A stretch of DNA of 64,000 nucleotides, taken from assembly GCF_011455875.1 (NCBI RefSeq), contig NZ_CP015031.1, positions 310,001 to 374,000 of the forward strand, written 5' to 3'. Below, one piece after another: positions 10,673 through 23,200 of this stretch (its first letter is position 1; each line of letters opens with the position of its first letter). Below the pieces are notes generated by a model. That model ran no database searches. It was not told the DNA's origin and saw only the letters and a list, made by a program, of their open reading frames with translations. The DNA is from Basfia succiniciproducens. Its GTDB lineage: Bacteria; Pseudomonadota; Gammaproteobacteria; Enterobacterales; Pasteurellaceae. Position numbers and translations under genes: made by a program.

Positions 10673-11236
10673 GATTTAAGAAAATTAGTTGATTGGAGTA
10701 TTGTTACGGATGCCTGGCATGGTGTCCGTAATATATGCTGATTACAATATAATTTTTTACGTAGCAACCGTCTGTATTCCCCTTTCCTCTGAAGGTTAAA
10801 ATTCCAATCAATATTATTGTGGGTTGAATAATATAATTAGTGTAGTACCGAGCATATTTTTTAGGAATATTTCTTAATTTGTAAGGTAAAATCGCTTTTC
10901 CATAAGCGGCTCAACATTTTCTCAATAAATCATTGTAAAACCTGACATTTCTTTACTTTCATTTACATAATAAAGTTTTTATATAAGACTTTGAGATTAT
11001 CCGATTTTAAAGCGGAATAATTATGTTAAATAGCTAATTAACTAATTGATATGTAAAACCTTTTGTAGTTATAGTTAAAAGCTACATAAATTGTATATTT
11101 TTTGTTTTTTTGCTTATTATTTGTTTGCTCTGATTGGTTAATTATTAGATAATATGCGCGAATATTTTTTGTTGTATTTATTGGTTATGCAACACTTTCG
11201 AGTACACATCTATTTTTTATTTTTTAAGGTAACTAT
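10673..11236. other. AT-rich 564-bp region upstream of the adhesin
   Basis: No gene is seen. Two inverted repeats are visible: 10704-10731 (TTACGGATGCC against GGTGTCCGTAA, two G-T wobbles, no T tract), just after rlmL, and 10811-10834 (8-bp ATATTATT stem). The rest is very AT-rich with homopolymeric T stretches of 6-7, not long enough to suggest slipped-strand phase variation. Confidence 0.6.
11125..11153 (+). promoter_or_regulatory. Candidate promoter of the trimeric autotransporter
   Basis: TTGCTC (11125-11130), 17-bp spacer, GATAAT (11148-11153). This would give a leader of about 75 nt. The ribosome site AAGGT sits a few bases before the ATG at 11237. Confidence 0.4.
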
Positions 11237-14200
11237 ATGAATCATATTTATAAGGTTGTTTGGAGTAAAACCACTAATTCTCTTGTTGTGGTATCTGAAT
11301 TAGCAAGCAGTCAAGGAAAAGCCGCATCTGTGGTTTCAAAGGGGTATAAGCTTTCTTCCGTTTTCAAAAAATCATTTCAATTAACCGCACTTTCGGCTTT
11401 GTTAATAAGTGTGATGCCTGCAGCTCAGGCTGCAATAGCTGTTGGCGCTTCAACGGTTACTAACTGGAATGGTGCAGTTTCAGTATCTCTTAATGGTGCA
11501 AGTGCTACGGGCGCAAGTGTACCATATAACTATCATACACCGAATAACGAGAATTATCTGGATCAGGGAAATAACTCGAATAGTTCTAATATTTATTCCG
11601 GAACTTTAAGTGCTGCACAAAGCATCGCTATTGGTATAAATGCAACTTCACAAAGCGGTTCCATCGCATTAGGCGATAATTCAAGAGCAACAGGCGGTTT
11701 ATCTCTCGCTTTAGGTGCTTTTTCTCAAACAAACCAGGCAGGTGCAATCGCATTAGGCACATCGGCATTAGCCTCAGGGTTTAATTCATTTGCAACCATG
11801 CGCCAAGCGGCGGCAACGGCGGATTTTGCTATTGCAATGGGTACTGCGGCAAATGCCAATGCTACTAATAGTATTGCAATGGGATCCTCCGCTTTGGCTT
11901 TAGGTAATCAGTCTATTGCGATTGGTAGTGCTGCAATGGAGAAAAAAGTTGGTAGCGCTGGCGGCGAAAGTTATAGAACCGATTATGTTGGTACAACTAA
12001 CACCAAAGCTCAGGGTGACAGAACTATTGCTTTCGGGGTCAACACTTCTACTACCTCAAATGATTCAATTGCAATTGGTTCTAATTCAAAAACAAACGCT
12101 GGTACGGGGGCAATTGCTATCGGTTGGTGTTCATCCACAAGTTATCAAGATTCTGTTGCAATCGGTTCAAATGCAACGGCAAATGGCGGTTACAGTTTAG
12201 CTTTAGGTTATAATGCAACTTCAACCAACCTTACTTCTATTAGTATTGGTTGGAATGCTGCCGCTTCAAATACTGGGGGTGGTCATTCACAAGGTGCTGT
12301 TGCTATCGGTCCTAAAACTACTGCCCTGGGTAATCAATCTGTTGTATTGGGTGCTTCAGCTTCTGCTGTAGAGCAAGCAACAGCTATTGGTAATGACTCT
12401 AAAGCTAATGGCTTTGGTTCCATTGTTATTGGTGGTGATGATACCGGTTATAGTCGCAATCCTAATTCGGATCCTTATACCCCGACAGCATTAGGTGGAG
12501 AACGTATTGGATATTTAGCTAATACGGCAACTGGCGATAATTCAAACTACCGTAGTTCTCTTTCTTCTGGAATAGGTTCCGTAGTTGTTGGTGTACATGG
12601 TCAAGCATTGAGTAACGGCTCCACCGCAATCGGTGTATATTCAACTGCCGGTGATAATGGAATCACTTTCACTAATGATACAACTAGTACCACTGCAATT
12701 GAAGCGACTGCAATCGGTGCGCTATCTCGTGCAAAAAGCATCAGATCTTCAGCTATTGGTTATAGTGCCGAAGCATTAGGTAACTATTCAACTGTTGTAG
12801 GTGCTAATTCCACTGCTAATGGTACGAGTTCACTCGCTTTGGGTCATAATTCCACCGCATATTCCACTTATTCTTTAGCTGCCGGCTATAACGCTTCAGC
12901 CAATCTTAGCAATTCAACTGCAATTGGTTCTTCATCTAATGCTAGCGGTTTAAACGCCATTGCTTTAGGTACAGGGGCGCAAGCTTTAAATACAAACACT
13001 ATTTCTATTGGTACCGGCAATATCGTTTCAGGTGAAAATTCGGGAGCGATTGGTGACCCTAATAATATCACGGGATCAAATTCTTATGCGCTCGGTAATA
13101 ATAACGTAATTTATGCAAATAATAGTTTTGCTGTAGGTAATTCAATTTATATTTCTGATACGGCACAAAATACCTTAGCCTTTGGTACAAACATTTCCGT
13201 ACCAACCTCTACTAAGACAAATAATACTTTAATCGGTACATCGGCAAAAATTCAAGGTGGTGAAAGCAGTATTGCTTTCGGTACAAATGCTACGGTAAGT
13301 AATAGTGTGCAAAGCAGTGCTATTGCTATTGGTAACCAAAGTAAGGTAGAGGCCGCAGTTGGCGGTATCGCTATTGGTAACGGTTCCACTATTAGTTCTT
13401 CTGCAAATAATGGCTCTATTGCACTTGGTCAAAAAACAAATGTAACCGGTGTTAGTTCGATTGCTTTAGGTAACAATGCTAGTGTGACGGGTACTCAGCA
13501 AGGGTCTGTTGCTATCGGTAATAATACAAATGTGACAAATACAGGGCAAGGCACGGTAGCGGTAGGTTCAGATACTAATGTAACGGTTGGTAATGCGGTT
13601 GCAATCGGTGATCATGTCAATGTGAAAGGGCAACGCTCCATCGCTATCGGTTCGTCAAGTAATGTTGCGGAAGGTGTGGTTAATGCGACAACTATCGGTA
13701 CCGGAAGTAACGTAACACAAAATGATGGTACGGCCGTAGGTTATAACGCAATAGTATCTAACTACAATGGTCTTGCATTAGGCGCTAATGCAACATCTAC
13801 TGCTCAAAGAGCGGTAGCATTAGGGGCTGATAGTGTTGCCGGCAGAGAAGGTTGGGATCAGGCTGCATATGATCCTTATATTCCGGCAAATGCTAATACT
13901 TCCCAAAGTGCGGCGATTACAGCAACAAAAGCAACTAATAATTATGGTGCGGTAAGTGTGGGTTCAGACACAGTTAAGCGCCAAATCATTAATGTAGCGG
14001 CAGGTTCTGCTGATTCCGATGCGGTAAACGTTGCGCAATTAAAAGCGGCAATTGGTTCTGTAAATACTTCTTGGAATATTCAAGAAAACGGTACGCAAAA
14101 AGACATTGTTAATGCTGGTGATAACGTAAGTTTTGCTAATGGTACAGGTACCACCGCAAATGTAAGCGTAGATTCAACCGGTAAAACTTCAACTGTCAAA

Positions 14201-17200
14201 TATTCTGTTAATAAGTCTGGCTTAAGTGTTGCTACGGACGGTACTGTTACAGCAGCAGCAAACGGTGATAATTTTGCAACAGCAGAACAGGTTGCCAAAG
14301 CGATCAATGATTCTGAAAAAACGACAACAGTGGAGAAAGGTTCGGATAAAGTGTCTGTAACAGGTACTACAACGGGAACTAAAACCAATTATGTTGTTGA
14401 TTTAAGTAATGCAGCTAAATCGTCACTCGATAAAGCGGACAGCGCGCTTCAAAGCTGGACAGCGCAAGTAAACGGTGCTAATGCGAAAGTGGTTAACCAA
14501 ACCAATAATACGGTTAACTTTGTAAACGGTACCAATACAATTGTCAAAGCGGATGCAAACGGCAATATCAGTGTCTCTACGACGGATAATGTGACCTTTA
14601 ATACGGTGAACGCAAGTAGCTTTAATGCAGGTAATATCAGTATCGGTACAAACGGTATCAATGCGGGTAATACAACCATTACTAATGTTGCAAATGGTAC
14701 AAATGCAAGTGATGCAGTGAATGTAAGTCAGTTAAACGCCACCAATGCGAACGTGACTAACAACACGCAAAACATTACTAACAACACAGCGGCGATAGCC
14801 AATAATACGGCAAATATTAGCAATAATACCAATGCGATAGCCAACAATACGCAAAATATCATGAAAAATGCGGCGGATATTCAAAGCACTAAGGACGGCT
14901 TAAATGCCACCAATGCCACGGTAGCGGGTAATACGGCAAATATCACCAATAATACGAATGCGATTGCCAACAACACGGCGGCGATCAACAAAGGTATTAA
15001 CTTCGGTAACGGCACGACAGCCAATAATTTTGCTTTAGGCAGCACCATCAATGTGACTTCCGACAGTAATATCGAAGTAAGCACTGTTGCGGACGGCGTG
15101 AAACTAGCCTTAGCGAGCAGTATTGCGGTGGATAATTTAACGGCAAATAACAGTGTTAAAGTCGGTAATGTGGCATTGACTCAAGCGGGTATCAATGCGG
15201 GTAACCATGCCATTACTAATGTGACGAATGGTACTAATGCGACGGATGCGGTGAACTTAAGTCAATTAAACGCCAGTAAATCGTCGGTAGAAGCGGGTGA
15301 TAACGTAGCGGTGACATCAACCAGTGACGCGAACGGCACGGTGTACACAGTGAACGCGAATACCTCGACGGTAAGCAATGGTTCGGATAAAGTGACCGTT
15401 ACCTCAAGCAGTACGGGTAACCATACAACCAACTACGCGGTGGATTTAAGCGAGGCAGCGAAAAGTTCACTGAATAAGGCGGATAGCGCCTTACAAAGCT
15501 GGACGGCGCAAGTAAACGGCGTAGACGCGAAAGTAGTTAACCAAACCAACAATACGGTCAATTTTGTCAACGGTACCAACACAATTGTCAAGGCGGACGC
15601 GAACGGCAATATCAGTGTCTCTACGGCAGATAATGTCACCTTTAATACAGTGAATGCCAGCACCTTCAATGCCGGTAATGTCAGTATCAGCAATAACGGT
15701 ATTAATGCGGGTAATACAACCATTACTAATGTTGCAAATGGTACAAATGCAAGTGATGCGGTGAATTTAAGTCAGTTAAATGCCACTAATGCGAATGTGA
15801 CGAATAACACGAAAAACATCACAAATGTAACGAACTTGGTCAATCAAGGTTTCAATATTGGTGCGGATAACGGTGCGGACGACAACGTTAAATTAGGCGA
15901 AAAAGTTGACTTTAACGGCGACGGCAATATTGTGACAACTGTAACGAATAACGCGATTGCGTTTGCGTTAAGTAACACGTTGAACTTAACGGACGCGGGT
16001 TCGGTGACTATGGGTGATACGGTAGTGAACAGTACAGGTATGCTCATCAATAATGGTTCAACCGACAATCAAACCGTAAGCTTAACGAAAGACGGCTTAA
16101 ATAATGGCGGTAACACCATTACCGGCGTAGCGAACGGTAGCAATGCGACGGATGCGGTGAACTTAAGTCAGTTAAACGCCGGCAAATCGTCGGTAGAAGC
16201 GGGTGATAACGTAGCGGTGACATCAACCAGTGACGCGAACGGCACGGTTTACACAGTGAACGCGAATACCTCGACGGTAAGCAATGGTTCGGATAAAGTA
16301 ACCGTTACCTCAAGCAGTACAGGTAACCATACAACCAACTACGCGCTGGACTTAAGTGAAGCGGCGAAAGCATCGTTAGACAAAGCGGACAGTGCGTTAC
16401 AAAGCTTAACTACTAGTGCGGATGGAACGAAGGCGCAAACCTTAGATAAAGATAATAGCAATGCGAACTTTATCTCGGGTAGCAACATCCGGTTAACGCC
16501 ATCTGCGGACGGCATTACGATTGCAACAGCGGAAAACGTGACCTTCACGAATGTGAATACTACGAACTTCAAAGCGGGCGATGTGACCATCAATAGCACA
16601 GGTATTGATGCGGGTAACCACACCATTACCAATGTAGCCAAAGGGGTAAATGCCACCGATGCGGTCAACCTAAGTCAATTGGAAAGTTATGTGGGTGATA
16701 ATTCCTATAACTGGAATCTTTCTGACGGTACTAACAGCAGTGCGGTAGCGGATAACAGCACCGTAGCGATTACAGGTTCGGCGAATGGGGACGGTGCAAA
16801 TACCTCTGGTATTGTGACTGAACTTAACGGTACCAATGTGTCAGTGGATTTAAGCGATAAAGCGAAAGAGTCATTAGACAAAGCGGACAGCGCCTTACAA
16901 AGCTGGACGGCGCAAGTAAACGGCACAGATGCGAAAGTGGTTAACCAAACCAACAACACAGTAAACTTTGTTGACGGTAGCAATATCAACATTACTAACG
17001 ATAACGGCACCATTAAAGTGGCGACGGCGGATAATGTAACGTTCAACACGGTAAACGCTAGTACCTTCAATGCCGGTAACGTCAGTATCAGCAATAGCGG
17101 TATTAATGCGGGTAATCATACAATCACTAACGTATCGAATGGTACGAAAGACAGTGACGCGGTGAATTTAAGTCAGTTAAACGCTACCAATGCGAACGTG

Positions 17201-20200
17201 ACGAATAACACCAATAATATTGCGAATAATACACAAAATATTACCAGCAATACTAATGCGATCAATAAAGGTATTAACTTTGGTAACGGTACGACAGCCA
17301 ATAATTTTGCTTTAGGCAGCACCATTAATGTGACTTCCGACAGTAATATCGTGGTGAATACCACAAATGCCGGTGTACAACTTGGTTTGGCGGACAATAT
17401 TGCGGTAGACAATGTAACGGTAAACAACACCTTCAAAGCCGGTGATGTAACCATCAATAATAACGGCATTGATGCGGGTAACCACGCCATTACTAATGTG
17501 ACGAATGGTACTAATGCGACGGATGCGGTGAATGTAAGCCAATTAAACGCTAGCAAATCGTCGGTAGAAGCGGGTGATAACGTAGCGGTGACATCAACCA
17601 GTGACGCGAACGGCACGGTTTACACAGTGAACGCGAATACCTCGACGGTAAGCAATGGTTCGGATAAAGTAACCGTTACCTCAAGCAGTACAGGTAACCA
17701 TACAACCAACTACGCGCTGGACTTAAGCGATGCGGCGAAAGCATCGTTAGACAAAGCGGACAGTGCATTACAAAGCTTAACCACCAGTGCGGATGGAGCG
17801 AAGGCGCAAACCTTAGATAAAGATAATAGCAATGCGAACTTTATCTCGGGTAGCAACATCCGGTTAACGCCATCTGCGGACGGCATTACGATTGCAACAG
17901 CGGAAAACGTGACCTTCACGAATGTGAATACCACGAATTTCAAAGCGGGCGATGTGACCATCAATAGCACGGGTATTGATGCGGGTAACCACACCATTAC
18001 CAATGTGGCAGCGGGTACTAATAAAACCGACGCGGTGAACTTAGGTCAATTAGAGCAATTTATTGGAGATAACTCTTACAACTGGAACTTATCGGATGGT
18101 ACGAACAGCAGTGCGGTAGCGGATAACAGCACGGTAGCGATTGAAGGTTCAGCGAACGGAGATAGCGCGAATACAAGCGGTATCGTAACAATGTTAGACG
18201 GTACCAATGTGTCAGTGGATTTAAGCGATAAAGCGAAAGTGTCGTTAGATAAAGCGGACAGCGCCTTACAAAGCTGGACGGCGCAAGTAAACGGCGCAGA
18301 CGCGAAAGTAGTTAACCAAACCAACAATACGGTCAATTTTGTCAACGGTACCAACACCATTGTAAAAGCGGATGCAAACGGCAATATCAGTGTCTCTACG
18401 GCAGATAATGTCACCTTTAATACAGTGAATGCCAGCACCTTCAATGCCGGTAATGTCAGTATCAGCAATAACGGTATTAATGCGGGTAATACAACCATTA
18501 CTAATGTTGCAAATGGTACAAATGCAAGTGACGCGGTGAATTTAAGTCAGTTAAACGCCACCAATGCGAACGTGACTAACAACACCAATAACATTGCCAA
18601 TAACACGCAAAACATTACCAATAACGCGAATAATATTGCCAACAATACGGCGAACATTACCAATAATACCAATGCGATCAACAAAGGTATCAACTTCGGT
18701 AACGGTACTGATGCAAATAAATTTAACCTGGGGGATACCATTAATGTCACCTCAGATAGCAATATTGTGGTAAGTACTGTTGCGGACGGCGTGAAACTAG
18801 CCTTAGCGAGCAGTATTGCGGTGAATAATATAACGGTAAACGACACCTTTAAAGCGGGCGATGTGACTATCAATAGCACGGGTATTGATGCGGGTAATCA
18901 TACCATTACCAACGTAGCTGCGGGTACGAATGCCACCGATGCGGTAAACCTGGCTCAGTTAGAAAGCTATGTGGGTGATAATTCTTATAACTGGAATCTT
19001 TCTGACGGTACCAACAATAATGCGGTAGCGGATAGCAGCACCGTAGCGATTACAGGTTCGGCGAATGGGGACGGTGCAAATACCTCTGGTATTGTGACTG
19101 AACTTAACGGTACCAATGTATCTGTGGATTTAAGCAATAAAACCAAAGCCGATATTCAACAGGGCGTTGATGCCAATACTACGGTGAATACTAAAGGTAT
19201 TACCTTTGCGGCGGACAGCGGTACGGCAACAGAGCGCAAACTGGGTGAAACCCTGGCTATTAACGGTGACGGGGATTTAATCAATACCACCGTGTCGGCA
19301 GGCAAAGTAGAAGTCGCGGCATCCGATAAATTGAAAGACGCGGTGAACAATGCCACAACGGCACTTCAAAGCTGGACGGCACAAGTAAACGGCGCAGCGG
19401 CGAAAGTGGTTAACCAAACCAACAATACGGTCAATTTTGTCAACGGTACTAACACCATTGTAAAAGCGGACGCAAACGGCAATATCAGTGTCTCTACGGC
19501 AGATAATGTCACCTTTAATACAGTGAATGCCAGCACCTTCAATGCCGGTGGCGTCAGTATCAGCAATAGCGGTATCAATGCGGGTAATACAACAATTACC
19601 AATGTGGCCAACGGTACCCAAGACAGTGACGCGGTGAATTTAAGTCAGTTAAACGCCACTAATGCGAACGTGACTAACAACACCAATAATATTGCCAATA
19701 ATACGCAAAACATCACCAGTAACGCGAATAATATTGCCAACAATACGGCGAACATTACCAATAATACCAATGCAATCAACAAAGGTATCAACTTTGGTAA
19801 CGGTTCTACAGCCAATAATTTTGCTTTAGGCAGCACGATTAATGTGACTTCCGACAGCAATATCGTAGTGAATACAACGTCGTCAGGCGTACAACTTGCT
19901 TTAGCAGACAGTATTGCGGTGGGTAATGTAACGGTGAACGACACCTTCAAAGCCGGTGATGTCACCATCAATAATAACGGCATTGATGCGGGTAACCATA
20001 CCATTACTAATGTAGCGAATGGTAGTAATGCTAGCGATGCAGTTAATGTAGCACAGTTAGAAGCCAATACTACCCGTTATTATTCCGTAAACTCGACTGT
20101 TGCAGGTAACAGAAATAATGATGGAGCAACCGGAATAAATGCAATGGCAGCAGGTGCTAATGCAGTGGCTTCCGGTGATAATGCGACGGCAATCGGTCAA

Positions 20201-23200
20201 GGTACGAAGGCAAACAGTGCGGCGGCGATTGCTATTGGTAACAATGCAAATGCGACATCAAGCCGAAATGACAGTGTTATCGCTATCGGTAATAACGCTC
20301 AATCAACCGGATCTTACAGTATTGCTGTAGGTACGAATTCAGTGGCTAACCATACCTGGTCAATGGCAATGGGTATTTCAGCCAAGGCCATTGATGATTA
20401 TGCAACAGCCTTAGGCTCTAGCGCGCAAGCAACTTCACAGTGGACGACAGCCCTTGGTGCGGGAGCAAATGCAACAGGATCGGCTGCAACAGCGGTAGGT
20501 TCGAATACGACGGCTACGGCGGGTGGCGCAACAGTTGTCGGATATAACTCTAGCGTGACCGGTGCGAATACAACAGCATTAGGCAATAATATTAATGTGG
20601 ATACGGAAGGTTCGGTTGTATTGGGTAATGGTTCTGCTGCCGCAAGTGCTACTACAGAAACTACGGCGACAGTTAATAATCTGACATATTCCGGATTTGC
20701 CGGTGCGGATAATGTTGCTACAGGTGATTATGTAAGTGTTGGTTCGGTAGGTGAAGAGCGTCAAATCAAAAATGTGGCAGCGGGTAATGTTTCTGCAACT
20801 TCAACAGATGCCATCAACGGTAGCCAACTTTATGCTACTCAAAATGTAATTGGTAATGTAGCGAATTCCGTAGTGAATAACTTCGGTGGTAATGCAACTG
20901 TTGATCAAAACGGTAACATCACATTTACTGACATTGGCGGTACGGGTGCAAATACTATTCACGATGCAATCCAGAATGTTTCTAATGTAGCTAATATGGG
21001 TTGGAACGTACAAGCAAACGGTGACACGGCAACTAAAGTGGCTCCGGGCGATACCGTACAATTTATCAATGGTCAAAACATCGAAATTGACCGTGACGGT
21101 ACAAATATTACGGTTGCAACCGCAAATAACGTAACCTTTACCAATGTTAATACCACTACATTGACTGCGGGTCCTGTGACCATTAATAGCACGGGTATTG
21201 ATGCGGGTAACCACACCATTACCAATGTAGGCAAAGGCGTAAATGCCACCGATGCGGTCAACCTAAGTCAATTGGAAAGTTATGTGGGTGATAATTCCTA
21301 TAACTGGAATTTGTCAGACGGAAACAACAGTAGTGCGGTAGCGGATAACAGTACCGTAGCGATTACAGGTTCGGCAAATGCTGACAGTGCCAATACCAGC
21401 GGTATTGTGACTGAACTTAACGGTACCAATGTATCTGTGGATTTAAGCAATAAAACCAAAGCCGATATTCAACAGGGCGTTGATGCCAATACTACGGTGA
21501 ATACTAAAGGTATTACCTTTGCGGCGGACAGCGGTACGGCAACAGAGCGCAAACTGGGTGAAACCCTGGCTATTAACGGTGACGGGGATTTAATCAATAC
21601 CACCGTGTCGGCAGGCAAAGTAGAAGTCGCGGCATCCGATAAATTGAAAGACGCGGTGAACAATGCCACAACGGCGCTTCAAAGCTGGACGGCACAAGTA
21701 AACGGCACAGATGCGAAAGTAGTTGATCAAACCAACAACACAGTAAACTTTGTTGACGGTAACAATATCAACATTACTAACAATAACGGCACCATTAAAG
21801 TGGCGACGACGGATAACGTAACGTTCAACACGGTAAACGCTAGTACCTTCAATGCCGGTGGCGTCAGTATCAGCAATAGCGGTATCAATGCGGGTAATAC
21901 AACAATTACCAATGTGGCCAACGGTACCCAAGACAGTGATGCGGTGAATTTAAGTCAGTTAAACGCTACCAATGCGAACGTGACTAACAACACTAATAAC
22001 ATTGCCAATAATACGGCAAATATCACCAACAATACGAATGCGATTGCCAGCAACACGGCGATGATCAACAAAGGTATCAACTTCGGTAACGGTACTGATG
22101 CAAATAAATTTAACCTGGGGGATACCATTAATGTCACCTCGGATAGCAATATTGTGGTAAGCACTGTTGCGGACGGCGTGAAATTAGCCTTAGCGAGCAG
22201 TATCGCGGTGAATAATATAACGGTAAACGATACCTTCAAAGCAGGCGATGTGACCATCAATAGCACAGGTATTGATGCGGGTAACCATACCATTACCAAT
22301 GTAGCCAAAGGGGTAAATGCCACCGATGCGGTCAACCTAAGTCAATTGGAAAGTTATGTGGGTGATAATTCCTATAACTGGAATCTTTCTGACGGTACCA
22401 ACAATAATGCGGTAGCGGATAACAGTACGGTAACGATTACAGGTTCGGCGAATGGGGACAGTGCCAATACCAGCGGTATTGTGACTGAACTTAACGGTAC
22501 CAATGTATCTGTGGATTTAAGCAATAAAACTAAAGCCGATATTCAACAGGGCGTTGATGCCAATACTACGGTGAATACTAAAGGTATTACCTTTGCGGCG
22601 GACAGCGGTACGGCAACAGAGCGCAAACTGGGTGAAACCCTGGCTATTAACGGTGACGGGGATTTAATCAATACCACCGTGTCGGCAGGCAAAGTAGAAG
22701 TCGCGGCATCCGATAAATTGAAAGGCGCGGTGAACAATGCCACAACGGCGCTGCAAAGCTGGACGGCGCAAGTAAACGGTGCAGACGCGAAAGTGGTTAA
22801 CCAAACCAATAATACGGTCAATTTTGTCAACGGTACTAACACCATTGTAAAAGCGGACGCAAACGGCAATATCAGTGTCTCTACGGCAGATAATGTCACC
22901 TTTAATACAGTGAATGCCAGCACCTTTAATGCCGGTAATGTCAGTATCAGCAATAGCGGTATTAATGCGGGTAATCATACAATCACTAACGTATCGAATG
23001 GTACGAAAGACAGTGACGCGGTGAATTTAAGTCAGTTAAACGCTACCAATGCGAACGTGACTAACAACACTAATAACATTGCCAATAACACGAAAAACAT
23101 CACAAATGTAACGAACTTGGTCAATCAAGGTTTCAATATTGGTGCGGATAACGGTACGGACAACAACGTTAAATTAGGCGAAAAAGTTGACTTTAACGGC

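Noticed and set aside
11097-11125. Poly-T stretches upstream of the adhesin as a phase-variable promoter tract
   Set aside because: The runs are only 6-7 bases and interrupted, shorter than typical contingency loci.
13909-13916. Uptake signal inside the adhesin (AAGTGCGGC)
   Set aside because: The last base of the 9-mer does not match; counted as a near-miss, so the signal-free stretch stands.
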